A stretch of DNA of 64,000 nucleotides, from contig JACEVL010000481.1 in assembly GCA_020284085.1 (NCBI GenBank), forward strand, positions 775,001-839,000. The letters run 5' to 3'. The notes below the pieces were generated by a model that did not search any database, was not told where the DNA came from, and was given only the letters and a program-made list of their open reading frames with translations. This DNA is from Aporrectodea caliginosa. Lineage: Eukaryota > Annelida > Clitellata > Crassiclitellata > Lumbricidae. A program made the position numbers and the translations under genes. Of the stretch, positions 22,206-35,076 are shown piece by piece. Each line of letters begins with the position of its first letter. Within the stretch, counting starts at the first letter, position 1.

Positions 22206-23199
22206 GTGGGATTCAATTGATCTATCGAAAAGCTTCAGCAAGAAACTAATGACTTGCCTATATTCACGTTCTCTGACTAAGTCGAGCTGCTTCTAGCGCA
22301 TGTATGCGGTCCATAAACGTGCGCTCTATAAATCTTCATACAATAAATAATAATAGGACCTACTATATGCACACACACACGTGCACAATAACATGTCGTG
22401 TTAGCATGAGATTAATAGAAATTTGTGTGTATATATATATATATATACATGCAGTAGAGGATAGTAGACCAAAGCCTAATAATTTATACGACATTGAAAG
22501 CACCGACTGCACAAAAATATTCATAATTAAATTTAAAAATATTAGCTATTAATAAGCGTTGCGGCAATTCAGGTATTTATAGAGTAGCCTACAACTTTAT
22601 ATTACTAAACGGTAATGATAAAAATTGGTTTCGAATAATTACTGTATACGTCTAAACGCGTATGCAATTCATCAATCGTGGTGCCATATAAGCTGCACAC
22701 CGGAGAATCGATAAGCACTCATGCGGTTGTCTTAAATATATATAGATCTCTATATATATATATAGTTATTCATTCGGGAATGTATGGATAATTGGATATA
22801 TATCCGTACATACATGCGTACATAACATATACATTGCAACGGTGGAGGGAATTTAGACAGTGACTATAGAACATTGTAAAAGAGAGTGTCCTATAAATAT
22901 TAGTTACACAGCTCCACATCCGCTTTATAAGCCCTATATATTGTGAAGTGAAAGTCCTAACGTTTTGCGATGAAACAACTTGGTCTGTTACAGTACACTT
23001 GTTACGTTATGCAGAAGCGTTGCAGTCATTGCAGCAGAGTGTGGCGACCGACAGTGGATTTTCTGTAGGCTTATGGTCACTTTTACATAATATCAATTCC
23101 AATCATCACCAAAGACTATGTAAAGAAATGGATGTAGTATATATATGCGGACAGGTCTGTAAGATAAGCGCTTCTCAGTTATATAAAATATTTCATGTT
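22206..23199. other. No gene recognised
   Basis: AT-rich; short TATATA palindromes near 22430 and 22740-22765. Confidence 0.5.
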
Positions 23200-23285
23200 T
23201 ATTGTATTGTATTGTATTGCATTTGGATACTAATAAAGCGCCTCTATAGTAGTAGTAACTATTCAGAGCGCTCCCACCGTTAAGT
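23200..23285 (-). mobile_element. LINE 3' end fragment, group B
   Basis: (ATTGT)n followed by ACTAATAAAGCGCCTCTA and CAGAGCGCTCCC, matching the fragment at 1012-1085. Confidence 0.6.
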
Positions 23286-23769
23286 TTACTGCCCAACAAG
23301 AAAATCTAACAATTTAGGCCGCAGTCATCCTCTTAGATATTAAGCTGGTCTCTGGCTATTGTAAGCACGATTTGCATATCCCTGGAAGCTATACTGTGCA
23401 TAATAGGAACATCATGATGCCATGCGGGCAGAATGAATGAAAACATACGACGAATTATACGAACGACGTGTTAACCGAGAATGCGCATTCCCCTCGGTTC
23501 TCTTCTCGCAGTTGACGTTAACTGCATTGCCTCCGTTTCGTCTATATTTTTTTATCTGTTACAACTTGTTCTCGTATACTATACATCGTCGTATGGCTCA
23601 CTTTCGCTCTTTGCCTCTATGTCTACTTCCGAATCCGCACTGTCTTTCTGCCTGCTGTTGTCTGTTCTCCTGTCTGTGGGTCTCTTCCTATATACAGTTC
23701 TAAATGGCTTTCTTTAAAGGTTCCTGTCTCCTTAGGAACCTTTCACCGGAGGTACAGTGTAGCCTACGA

Positions 23770-23935
23770 ATCACCGATCGTAATCGTAAATTCCAAATTT
23801 CTAAAGCGCAATTTAAAAGCTAAACGGAAGGCTCCGGCTTATTCATGAGCGCTGCGTCGGGTCAGAGGGGTTGTCGAGAGATACCAAGTAAAGAACCAAG
23901 TCCGGTTGCCAGGAAACCGATGCTAGGGTTGCGAT
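23770..23935 (-). mobile_element. LINE 3' end fragment, group C
   Basis: On the + strand ATCGTAATCGTAAATT is followed by TCTAAAGCGC, a segment like GCACCAGCTTATTCACGAGC and CGCTGCGT...CAGAGGGGTTGTC. Other copies are at 27258-27345, 32800-33028, 34838-34960, 36700-37235 and 57535-57625. The (TACGAT)n run is the 3' tail, read on the - strand here. Confidence 0.6.
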
Positions 23936-25214
23936 TACCATGACACAATCCTCTTCCCTGGCGTAATTACCTCGATTCGCTCAATGGCTGGACACATTGT
24001 TCTTTTGTCGGTTGAACGGTTAGCTGAGACGTCCATTTCCAATAAAGAGACCGAACCCACTGAAGCCCAAAACGGCGTTTCTGCGTTCGCCTCGCAACTA
24101 TAGAAGCGATTCCCTTTGTGTGAGTTTAATGACGTTCAATTTCGAGGCTCCGTCGACCGCAGAAAGAGTCAGTGGAGAAAACTGCTCTGACGTTCGACAA
24201 AGCATCTTACAGCGAAACGGCTTTCAGTTCTACGGCGTTCTGCCATAGCAACAGACACTTCTGTTAGCAAGACACCGATTTTGTCTATCACAAAAAACAA
24301 TCGCTGTGTCCTCCAGCCAGATATGCAAGTGATAATTGGTTAACATAGAGAATTAGAGATGTTAAACAATAACTCAGATTGTAACGGCAACAACAGTATA
24401 GCAATAATAATATCAATAGCATTATAGCAGTCTTGGCAATGGTAGTATATCAGAGTGTGTCCATTGGTGGTGACCCAGGAGAGTTGGTAGTTCGAGTGCA
24501 TTGAGTGCATTGAGTGCAGAGGCTTCGAACGAAGGCCGGAGAAAGGTCGGTCGTCAAGAAAACCCTGCATAGAAAGGGGAATGCAGAAGCCGACCGCGGG
24601 TCATTAACCCCAGACCCCATCTTACGACTATTCAGAAATAACGACCGTCAGGGGCCGCCAGCATCTAACACTCATAAACAACGAATACATGTATAAAGCA
24701 TATAAATATATTACTTGTAGGCTATGTACAGTATATTTGTATGTATATGCGTGTGTGTACGGAAATGCGTATATGTATATCCGACGTCGGTTCGTAATGT
24801 GTATGTATATGTTTATGCATATGATGTATATGCATGAGACTATGTGTATGTGTGTATATGTGTATGTATGGCCATATATATGATGAGGCTATGAATAAAA
24901 ATGAGAGGTGTTATACAGTTATATATTTTCGTGACGGTGTAATCATAATAAAATGCTTTCATCTCAGCACATAAACTTGCAAATGCTAGAGACAGCTCTG
25001 TAGAGCGGAAAAGTGTTGAAGACTTGAGGAAAGAGAGCAGAAAGAAGGTCGATGAGAACTAAGAAGAATGGAGAATGGGAGGTAGGCATGATGGCAGAAT
25101 ATGTAATAACTAATATATAACATACAATATACAACATGACAGTATTAAATGTGTAATGTATGTCACTTGCCCTCTTTCTTCCTCCTCTGCCTCCACTCTG
25201 ATCCAAGCCTTTAT
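23936..25214. other. No gene recognised
   Basis: Unique-looking; TATGTGTATG-type runs near 24690-24880. Confidence 0.45.
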
Positions 25215-25745
25215 TCTTAATGGATTCAACTACTGCTCTTCCCTCTACTGTGGACTTTCACAGGTCCGTTTGTATCTTTGGAAAGCGTTTTGTGGGCGGC
25301 TGCTCGTTTAATTTGTGGTGTCCCTGAGTTCGGCCACATCTCTGCGTTTACGCGTGATGTCCTCCACTGGCTCTCGGTCCAGCAGCGCATCCATTATAGG
25401 GTTTCCTCTGTCGTCTGGCACTGTGTTCTCGGCAGAGCACCTGTCTATCTCCGGGAGTTCTTTACTTTAACTTCGACCTGCTCTGGTCGCCGATCTTTGC
25501 GCTCGGCCTCTAAAGGTGACTTTATGGTTCCGCATGCTCGTTATGCCAATAGACAGCGTCGGGCTTTCTCGATCATGTGTTCTTCTCTCTAGAGTAGCCT
25601 CCCCTCAGACCTGCGTTCTCTCCAGCGAGACCTCTCTGGCTCTTTTTAAACTACTTATGTCTTAAGACTTTCCTTTTTGACTGCAGGGGCCTGGGTCGGG
25701 AGCGCCTCTGAGTAATTATCTTGAAGAGGAGCTATATAACTTTCG
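25215..25745 (+). mobile_element. LINE 3' end fragment, group A, longest copy
   Basis: The + strand encodes ARLICGVPEFGHISAFTRDV, LHWLSVQQRIHYRVSSVVWH, LGRAPVYLREF, RSLRSASKGDFMVPHARYAN and RQRRAFSIM before a stop at the WN position. A frame change then leads to SLPSDLRSLQRDLS. The 3' end is GGGTCGGGAGCGCCTCTGAG, GAGGAGCTATATAAC. These are CR1/Jockey RT C-terminal motifs; the copy is defective. Confidence 0.8.
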
Positions 25746-25871
25746 TGTATATATATGTATATAATATATATGATATGACTTCAGTGTTATTTTTTGATCT
25801 GCTGGCTGGCAATGAGAGTACTTCATCTGACTGATGTGTTAATTAAGGCATTTTACTTTCTTTTTATCCCA

Positions 25872-26728
25872 TATTCTGTGTCACTCTCCACATATAATAG
25901 TTTCTCGTATACCTGCATTACATTTATGTATATGAAAATATTATATTTATATATGTACACATACATGAATATTATATATATATATATATACAAATAAAGC
26001 CCCAGGCCATAGTTAGATGATTAGCTGGATGAAGATGAAAGAGAAGCTCTAAGATACTTTTCGTGTCACCTCGGAGGCCAAAAGAGTCCATCGCCGAGTC
26101 AGCAAAAGCAGGCTTTGCTTATGCAGTAAGTCTCTCTATGTCCTCTCTCCTTATAATTCCTAGCATGACATTCTCAGATCTGCAAAATGATAAGGCGCAA
26201 TAATAATGCACTGCGGTACTTTTTGTACTGTAATGTAATGCTGTATACGTTACTGTAACGAAGTAATTTGTTACTTTTGCGCTTAAAATGTTCAGTACTC
26301 TAACAAAAAATACTGCTTTTAATTCACAACAGTGAGCACTGTCCGCTTAATGCCTCTTTTAGTTACCGTAATTATTTAATGGGCTAAAGGTTTTGTGACG
26401 ACAAATGGAGATCAGAAATGGCTTTTTATAGTAACCATTTTTTAGCGTTGAGCTGATATAGTGAGGAGGGCATAATCACATGTTATATTGTATTATACTG
26501 TATTAATCAAGTCTTCCCGTTATCTCCAGGTTTCATCTGTGCCGTCAGTATCATAGAGCTTCTCTGTCATCTTCATCCAGATAATCATCTAACTATGGCC
26601 TGGACTTTATACATATACATGCAGATTTATAATATTCACGTGTGTATACATATATAAATATAATATGTTCATATATACATAAATGTAATGCAGGTACAGA
26701 AACAATTATATGTGGAGAGCGACAGATT
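25872..26728. repeat. Long inverted repeat, arms about 180 bp
   Basis: The left arm 25872-26057 and right arm 26548-26728 are reverse complements with scattered differences. Shared blocks include CTCTCCACATATAAT, CCTGCATTACATTTATGTAT, CCAGGCCATAGTTAGATGAT and CTGGATGAAGATGA. The spacer is about 490 bp and includes a GTTACTGTAACGAAGTAA-like palindromic stretch. Transcribed, this would form a long hairpin. No target duplication was identified. Confidence 0.85.
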
Positions 26729-26729
26729 T

Positions 26730-29609
26730 AGCATTGACTGCACGCGGCTCTATAAAACTCGGACAAAGAAAATGCTGTTAAGAGGTATAATACATGTATG
26801 TAAATGTTAGAACCATAAAAAGGCAACATGATCGAATCCTCACACGCCCTTTATATAGAGTTGTTATAATAATCAACTGAATCACAAACGCGACAACATT
26901 AAATCAACAGTATGAAAATGTTCTTTCCGAGCTACTTGACTCAACCATGATCCTTAATTTCACTCGGTGGTACATAGATTTCTGCCCCACGTGTGAACCC
27001 TATAGCCAACTCAGCTATAATGAGTACACTGACTGTATTCTGTCGGTGGGAAGATGAGACGGAGAGGGAAAGGACTAGCCACCTGTCGTCATAGGCTGTG
27101 CCAAGGTTAAGAAAATGAAATTGCTAACACTTCATGGGCCATGGCTGCCTCAGGGCTAGCTTAAGGGACTGCTTTTCTTCTTTTTTGCAGCTGACCGACC
27201 AACATTTTAGACATCAGTCACTCAAAGATTACAATGACACTTATCTACTATATGGTAATAGTAATCGTATCGTAATCGTAAATTTATATGGCACCACTTT
27301 GGAGAAACTCGTCAGAGGCGTTCTCGACCTGACAAACACAACAACCATAATTAATAATGATTATGTTGCCTATAACCTGCATCTCTGGGGCTTTAATTAG
27401 TTTCCTCTAAATCATGCTACTTAATTTTAAATATTAATGGGCTATATAATAGCAAAGCTCTAACTCAAAATACGATAAACTGCAGATGCTCTTCCGGATG
27501 ATAGACTGAACGAAGTAGCCCAACTCTGGATTTACCAGCGTCATCTCGTCTTCCTACACAACGCTTATCTCTTGCAAAGTGCCGCAGATGTTCTGTCAAT
27601 GTTACGATGCGATAACTGCAGCAATTTCCCACCAAAACAGTTCTATTTACAGGATAAAGTTCGAAAGGATAATTCATAGCCGTACAGGGCAATGCACTGT
27701 GCTATGGATTATCGTTATGTGATTTATCGCCTACCGAGTCCCAGAAAGTCCAGAAACACTGCAGCTGCGACCACTGTATTTTTGAGCACAACAGTGTTGT
27801 GGTGCACTCAGCCTAGGTACTTCGAACCTAATTTTACATTCGCCTGTATATGAAGGGGAAATGCATATATCCACTGCGTTCGCTGCTTAATTAGGCAATT
27901 AAGCGCTGTCGTGCTTCGGTCAATTACCCTCGGGCTTCCCTCGGTAGTATTATGGCTCTCGACGAAAATGGGGCTAATTGCACTGGGTGCGGTGATAATA
28001 GTCGCTATACACGAGACGTTGCCCTCAAATGTAACCAATCCTTCGAGGCTTAGTCAGGCAGAAACAGGAGTATACCTGGTAACGGAAAGCAATCAAATGA
28101 AGACCGAGGCAATCAAGTTGTGTAAATCGAGAGAGAAACGCAAATGGACAGTTACACATAGGTCTGGTCTAAATATGTTGGCCTAACCGATACACAAACA
28201 TATTTTTATTATGGTAGGGCGTACATTTATAAATATACTGCAACTCTGTTGATGGTAAAGAGAATAAAGAGAACAAGTGGACAATGCAATAGCAAGTAAA
28301 CAGTTTCACACGACATGCATGTATATACTGGAACTGAAACCCTGACGTCAGCAGTGAAAAGGTGGCACCACTCGGCCTCCATTGTTGACACTTCACGGTG
28401 CTATTGTCCTCATTCCATCGACCAAAAACCCGGATATCAAATGTCAAACATAGACAGGCGCAGTTAGTTTCTTTTAATGAGAGCTCATGTCGACATTAGT
28501 TGCGTTTAGCAGTATATGGAGACATTCCTGTCCCGCGCTTCCGTACTGAGAATCGAACACAGCGCTCTTTCTCTTCCATTGGTCCATTTATTCTGGAAGT
28601 GTTCCGCGGGAAATCCAAACGGTTCCAGTCGACGCACTACAGTAGATCAGTTCCAGTTTCCAGAAGTACGTAAATATCCGGAACAAACACATAAATATGC
28701 GCATATATTATATATGAGCTTAATTATGTGAATAGCTGGTATAGCCATGACAATCACTCTGCGCAATCACTCTGCACTAAAAATGCAAAATATTGCTGGA
28801 CTGATGACTCGTAATACTCGATCATGGACGAGATTCCGACCGAAATGATGTTTTCTGGTTGACGCTATCTCTCTCTCACTACTCAACTGTAATCCAATGA
28901 TTTGTGTAGCGCCTCTATGGCTGATCGCCCATATTATTCGCAAACCATTGCACAGAACCAGTTCCATGGTAACGATTGTCAATTGATATGCTTTGCAGTC
29001 CAGGGTTTCCGCTTGTTGAATTGTTGTTGTCATGGATACGAACGATTCTTTTTGATTATCTTCCGCATGACACAATAATAATTATTGCGTATAATACAGC
29101 AACAAGAGCGAGCGGAGCTTTATTGGTGCGCACATATCGTTCCTCATGTTATATGCAGCATCACCCATCACTTCTTATAAAGCCCCAATCGGCTTATTCA
29201 GTTAATGGTTGCCTGGCCTATATGCGTTGGACGAAAGCGCAGTTCAGCAACCTTTGAACGTGAAGGCTATAGATATACATGTGTAACAACAAGAATGCTA
29301 CACTCGTTTATTGTTATGAAACCAGGATGAATGTCTAATGTATATGGACCTGCTGTGACATTCTTCCGTTACGTATCTAAGTTCAGTTCTCTCATTAAAT
29401 TTAGTGTGGCATTATAAACACGATTTATGACATCAAAAAATATGGTTACATAGCGATTATGACATCTTATGGTTACTACATATAAACCTTAATTATTACA
29501 AAATGGTCTATCTAGTGAAGTCACATGGCTGACACGCCTGTGACAGCTGTAGTATTAACAGAGGCAATAATATATAGTAGCCTATTAACATGATCTTAAA
29601 TGTCTCTAT
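26730..29609. other. No gene supported
   Basis: A group C LINE tail fragment is likely at 27258-27345 (ATCGTAATCGTAAATT and CAGAGGCGTTCTCGACC). A short signal-peptide-like frame at 27968 is not convincing. No other feature was recognised. Confidence 0.45.
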
Positions 29610-29777
29610 CACGGGCGTATTTTGGGTGGGTTTTACGGATTCAACCCTCCCCCCAATAATTTAAATAAATAGCCGAAATTGTTTATATGCTTTATATGTG
29701 AAATACAAAAAACTTAACTTTTGCGACCTTGTCCAATGGAAACTCCGCCCCCAAATTGTCTCCTGGATACGCTACTG
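29610..29777. mobile_element. hAT-type MITE, GGCGTA-tip group
   Basis: 168 bp between GTCTCTAT (29602-29609) and GTCTCTAC (29778-29785), 7 of 8 identical. Tips are CACGGGCGTATTTTGGG and CAGTAGCGTATCCAGGA. The interior contains GTTTTACGGATTCAACCCTC and a purine/pyrimidine bias. No coding capacity. Related tips occur at 43273 and 53007. Confidence 0.72.
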
Positions 29778-30119
29778 GTCTCTACGAACTGTACTTTCAT
29801 CAACAAACAATGCGAGGAAAATAGAAGAATGAGCAGTGGCAGGCCATACACACAGGTAGAACCAAAGATACACAGTTGACAGATAGCATCATGAACAGAT
29901 TCTCTGAAACCATTTGCGTCGCTAATGTGGAATGACGACAGGTGACAGGTTGCAGCTTCCGCAGTACACAATGACGCGGCCGCCGAGCTGTTCCTCACTG
30001 ACTGAAAGTGACTCATGAGTCACGTCTGAGCTATCCATCGGGCCCCGGCACCCGGGTTCACGTTGAACTGGCATTCGTCACGTTCCGGTCGATAGATTGA
30101 AGTACCACGAGTGACTAAC

Positions 30120-30315
30120 AATCGAAGTCACTCCAGAGTAGCTGGTCCAGCTGAACGGAACTCTTTACCAGAATCAATCCAAAGATCATCCTCAATTAAT
30201 ATTTTTAAATCTAAACTTAAAACTCATCTCTAAGTACTATGACTATAGTAACTACATTGCAATGCGTTCTTTGTTTTATTAAGGCGCGTTATAAACACAA
30301 GTTGTATATTATTGT
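30120..30315 (+). mobile_element. LINE 3' end fragment
   Basis: Translates to NSLPESIQRSSSINIFKSKL and KTHL, the typical end of a LINE reverse transcriptase ORF, followed by TTAAGGCGCGTTATAAACAC. It is 5'-truncated. Confidence 0.65.
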
Positions 30316-30404
30316 ACATCATCTCCAAAGAGACGAACATACGTGAATTATCCGTAGCCTGGATCCCAGGATCGACCGACAGAAAGGATGGGCTGTTTGT
30401 AACG

Positions 30405-30767
30405 GCACTGCTCTCTCTCTCTCTCTCTCTTCGTCACCCTCTATCTCTCTCTCTCTCTGTTTGTCAACGTCTACTGTCTGTTCTCTCTCTCTCTCTCTCT
30501 CTCTCCTCTCTTTGTTACGTCACTGCTCTCTCTCTCTTCGTCATCCGCTATCTCTCCTACTGTTTGTTACGTCACTGCTCTCTCTCTCTCTTCGTCATCC
30601 TCTCTCTCTCCTACTGTTTGTTACGTCACTGCTCTCTTTCTTCGTCATCCTCTATCTCTCATACTGTTTGTTACGTCACTGCTCTCTCTCTCTTTTCTCA
30701 TCTCTCTCTCTCTCCTACTGTTTGTTACGTCACTGCTCTCTCTCCGTCACCTGCTATCTCTCCTACT

Positions 30768-30855
<88 letters not shown>

Positions 30856-31010
30856 ACCAGCTATCTTTCCTACTGTTTTTAGCGTCACTGCGCTCGCTCT
30901 CTCTCTCTCTTTATTGCCTTCTTTATTGCCCGCTGACTTTCTTATATTTTACGTCACTGCTTTCTGTCTTCGGTAACCGCTATCTCTCCGTCTGTTTGTT
31001 ACGTCACTGC
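30405..31010. repeat. (CT)n array with an embedded repeat carrying TTACGTCA
   Basis: CT dinucleotides are interspersed with a unit of about 50-54 bp, CTACTGTTTGTTACGTCACT then GCTCTCTCTC and TCGTCATCC. The octamer TTACGTCA occurs at 30515, 30567, 30621, 30671, 30725, 30949 and 30999. A pure CT run lies at about 30774-30850. The 239- and 171-codon ORFs here are low-complexity translations. Confidence 0.92.
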
Positions 31011-31566
31011 TCTATAGGGAGTATCGGCTAATGCAGACAGCGTCCCTGATTAACTTGCTCTTGCAGAGACGTTGCATTAAATTTTCAATTAAAATTACAA
31101 TAATAACATATTTGACATCGCACGTGAGACCTAAATGACTAAACATGAAAAAGGATAAAGGATAAAGGATTTATAGGCGTAGACTCTTATTGTAATGAGC
31201 TGGCGATGATTTTGAAGACTTCGGTCTAAATTGATTTGGAGTAGAGTTTAGCCTTCGGGTCACATCGCTTGTTCAAGGTCACGTCGTGACATTTCGCTCC
31301 AGGTAGACCTCATCCGGGCTAAGTGGAGACCTTGTGTGTCGAGAGTCGGTTTAAGTGATAACGGCCTCGCTTCATAAAACTGTCACACGCCGAATGAAAT
31401 TGGACCGTTAGGGCATCCGCCCAGCACCATGACTTCCCCGCGGGTAGTTTATGTAGCACTATAGCTCTTTGCTACTCGAGATTACAGAAACTCTGTAAAT
31501 ATTTGTATTGGCTAAAAATTCGAATGTTTTTACTGCCGGCGACAAAAGCCTTGACCTCATAATTAC
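31011..31566. other. No gene recognised
   Basis: Only a short triple GGATAAA repeat near 31152-31172. Confidence 0.5.
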
Positions 31567-31575
31567 AATATATAT

Positions 31576-31660
<85 letters not shown>
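31567..31660. repeat. (AT)n microsatellite
   Basis: About 90 bp of AT dinucleotide, self-complementary. Confidence 0.95.
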
Positions 31661-32799
31661 ACGAGGTACATGTATGTATGGAATCTGTGTATGTATCAAT
31701 GTATGCATGCAACAATGCATGCAATATACATGCATCATGTTCGTCTGTTTGTTAGCAAGTTATGAATAAAATATGTACATACATATAAATATATGTCATA
31801 CTGCTCAGAAATATTCGCAGTTTCTTCTTGTTTAAAACTCAATAACAATTACGCACTTATCTCTTTTCTCAGGTTATTTAAGTTCATTTCACGTGTACTT
31901 TAGTTAAATAGTTAAGTTTTTTTTATTCTTTTAACACTTCTCTTATCTCTGTGTATTCTAACATAGACCCACAGTAATATCACGATCACCTTCTTCTGAC
32001 GGGTTAGGCCTAATTCAAATATTATTTTAGGGTGACCCTTGTTAGCGGGGCTTAGGCCCTGTTAGGATTCTCCCTTTGATTCCAATATCTTCAATGTAAT
32101 CTATTGCATCTGTCAAAAACCGTTTTTCTTTGATTGGTTTCAATAAAATGTGTAGTTGTGGTAATGGTTATGTATGTACGTATGTACGTATGTATTTGTA
32201 TGCATATATGTATGTATGCATGTGTGCATGCATATATGTATGCATGTATTCATGCAAGCATGCACGTACGCACGCATATTGTCTATGTAAGCATGTATGT
32301 ACGTAGTACCTATGTCGATTGGTCTCATGTGTCGTCGTGCAAAGTTGGACAGACGAGTAAAGTTGGACAAACAAGTTCGAGTTGTAGTTGGTATAACCTA
32401 CATCTACATGTATGCACATCAGGGCATCGACCGTCTGTCTGGCTGTTGAACGTTGACTGAAGTCTCGAAAAGTCTGAAGCCTCCTCTTCAGCGTTCGGCT
32501 CCCCTCTTGACAATGTGCTCTCGGCTTTTTCATCTGTGTTCAAGCCACTTGACTTACTTATATTTTTGTATTTCATAAAATTCATGGGATTCGGTTTAAA
32601 GCGAGGAACTCAGGTTCAGCTGTTAATGGATTGGTATAAGAATTACGGGGCTTCAGCAGTTGCGATATGACCAGCGCAGCATTTCCACACTGCATGCTGA
32701 CTGACCAAACTTTGTTAAGTGTCTAAGACTCAAGCTTCGTCACACTCTGCGTTCTATATGTCTCTGTCTGTCTGCATGCCTCACAACTCGTACCCAGAT
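31661..32799. other. No gene recognised
   Basis: Degenerate GTATGCATG repeats at about 31670-31735 and 32165-32310; otherwise no signal. Confidence 0.5.
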
Positions 32800-33028
32800 T
32801 CAACTGATCATCTACCTTCCAACTCTCGGCCTAAACGACACCTACCTCGACAGCTACTCTGACCCCTCTGATCTACTGGAAACCGGACTCGGACCTCCTT
32901 CGGACTACTCTCTCGGACAACCCTTCTGACTAGACGCAGCGCTCGTGAATAGATGGTGCCCTGCGCTTGGCTTTTGAGTGGCACTTTAGAAGTTTGGAGA
33001 TTACGATTACGATTACGATTAAACAAAT
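32800..33028 (+). mobile_element. LINE 3' end fragment, group C
   Basis: The 3' order is GACCCCTCTGATCTACTGG, CAACCCTTCTGACTAGACGC, AGCGCTCGTGAATAGATGG, TGCCCTGCGCTTGGCTTTTG and a (GATTAC)n tail at 33000-33022. This orients the family: the TACGAT tail is 3'. Confidence 0.68.
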
Positions 33029-33030
33029 TT

Positions 33031-34379
33031 AAAGATGAAATTAAAATATCTCACGAGTCGATCGCCAGCTGTTTCGTGTGCAACATATTAAGAACATTGG
33101 ATTTGACCTGCATTCGTTTACGTATACGCTAGACCTAATTCTGTAAAATTTTCTACCCCCAGCTGTCTTTTTGACAACAAAGTCACTGGATATAGGCCTA
33201 ACTGAAAGTCGCGAAACGCCAAGCACATTCAAGAAATAAATAATATCTTGAGATAACGATGAATTCAAACGCTTTTAACTACGAAATTTATATTCACATC
33301 AGTGTTTATCTAACATAGGCGTATGCTGTATAGTAGATTGTTTTGCTAGGCCTACTTCACTGGTGCTGTTTTTCGAATGGAGGAAAAACAGCATCGGTAA
33401 GAGTCGGGTGCAGAGCCAGACATCTGGGTAGTAGGATTCGGACGGAGGGAGGACTATGTAGGTTTGATAGTCTCGTATAGTCATGGTTTCCAGTGCTCAG
33501 GGTATCCTGCGCGGCTTTCAGGTCCTGCAGCGGTGTCGCTCGAACGTCCACATCGTCGTCCATGGCGTCTCAGGTGGAAGACGAGACAGCAGAGACAGCC
33601 TCCGCTAAGAGTAGGTGTCGAAGCCAGAGGCGAGGATCGGGAAACCATCGTCAGACGAAGAATGAAAGGTACGGACGGATCGATCGCATTTTCACATGCA
33701 CCTTTGTAATGGATCTAAATTATGTTTTCAGGTGGATCTTTTGTGTCATCCGGTAGGATAGACAGATGGGTTCGAGTAGACGGTAGGTAGTTAAATCGAC
33801 TTACAGCATAATATCAGTGTAGCGTCCGTGTAGCTATTTAAAACGTTGACTCGAATCTCGGATACAGACGTCATCTTCATTGTTCGACTCCGTGCTCTGC
33901 TTTCGTCTGTCTCATCTTACACTCGGTCAACTCGACCTTTTGCTATTTATATGAATAATAGGACTCTTAAGAGCGTAATGCTAGCTATTCATGGATCTGA
34001 TTCTAATAGGCAGGTCTAAGAATAACTCCAGGCTTCAGCTGTAACACTGCAGACGTATCATTGCTGACGAACTAGACCTCGTTCAATTCCTTAGACACCA
34101 TGCTTCGTCAGACAGCTCTATCTTCACTAATTGTCTGTTTGCTTCACTCGATCTCTTGCGTGTTTCTATGTGGGTGGTGCACCGGTGTTTCTATGTCCAT
34201 ATGTATGTGTGTGCACAGTGTGTCATGTATGCATGTATAGTTGTATACGTAAGTAAGTACATGTATGTATGCATGCATGTAGTTTTATGTATGTATGTAT
34301 TTCGCCATTTTTAATGTATGTTGATGTGCATGCATGTATGTCGTATGTAATCTAACAAAACATTTATAAAGCGCCATTT
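33031..34379. other. No gene supported
   Basis: A short CpG-rich frame at 33560-33671 is discussed as a weak exon candidate. TATGTATG runs lie near 34200-34310. Confidence 0.4.
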
Positions 34380-34830
34380 AGCAGCTCTGAAAAGCTACAC
34401 GGCAATCAAGCTGATCTAAACAAAAGCGGCTTACATTAAGGTAAACAGAAGATAAACAGAAGGTGTATGTTTAGCTGAATTAATTGGAACAGGAAGAATA
34501 TCCAGATGAAGGTTGTTCCAAAGAAGTTAAATACACGAAGCAACTCGATGAGTGGCTCATCATAATTAGCGGAAGCGAAGAACATGCAACTCTCCAATGG
34601 CATCAGAGCGAATCTGATCGGCGACCAGGCTGACTCGGAACCGGAAGACAAAGCCTTTGACACATCAGATTCATTCCAACCTCAAGAGCATACCCGTAAT
34701 CTATAACAAGGGAGATATATCTGTAATTCCGTGACCTAAATGGCTCATTTGATGCAGCGCAGATTGTGCATAGCTCTGAAATTCTGAATATACAGATAAA
34801 CTGGAAAAATTCAGTCAATGTATACGCCTA
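34360..34830 (-). mobile_element. Possible LINE 3' region
   Basis: ACATTTATAAAGCGCCATTT at the left resembles the 3' terminal motif of LINE group B read on the - strand, and the - strand contains LWNNLHLDILPVPINSA-like coding remnants. Weak, degenerate evidence. Confidence 0.35.
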
Positions 34831-34837
34831 TTTTTGA

Positions 34838-34960
34838 TCGTAATGATAAACTTCACATTTCTAAAACGCTACTCTAAAGCTAAGCACAGGGCACCAGTAT
34901 ATTCGTCAGCGCTGCGTCTTATCAGAGAGGTTGTCCCACCAGAGATCGATGTCCAGTGGA
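34838..34960 (-). mobile_element. LINE 3' end fragment, group C
   Basis: GATCGTAATGATAAAC, TTTCTAAAACGCTACTC, GCACAGGGCACCAGTATATT and AGCGCTGCGTCTTATCAGAG align with the copies at 23770 and 36700. Confidence 0.6.
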
Positions 34961-35076
34961 GTCAGGTGACGAGAAAGACCAGAGAGATGAGGCAGATCAG
35001 ATGCTAAGACGGGTTTCGTTGAGAATGGAAAACTTGGAAGGCGCAGACATGGACGTATTTAGGCGGTAGGTTCACC

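Noticed and set aside
27968..28080. Short + strand frame with a signal-peptide-like start (MGLIALGAVIIVAIHE) and a following GT
   Set aside because: Only about 37 codons, no homologous domain, no partner exon; a chance hydrophobic stretch is as likely.
28960..29040. Two X-box-like motifs (GTTCCATGGTAAC and TGTCATGGATAC)
   Set aside because: Short palindromic matches without an adjacent gene; chance cannot be excluded.
30312..31031. 239-codon frame on the + strand rich in Ser and Leu
   Set aside because: Pure consequence of the CT array; no start context or domain.
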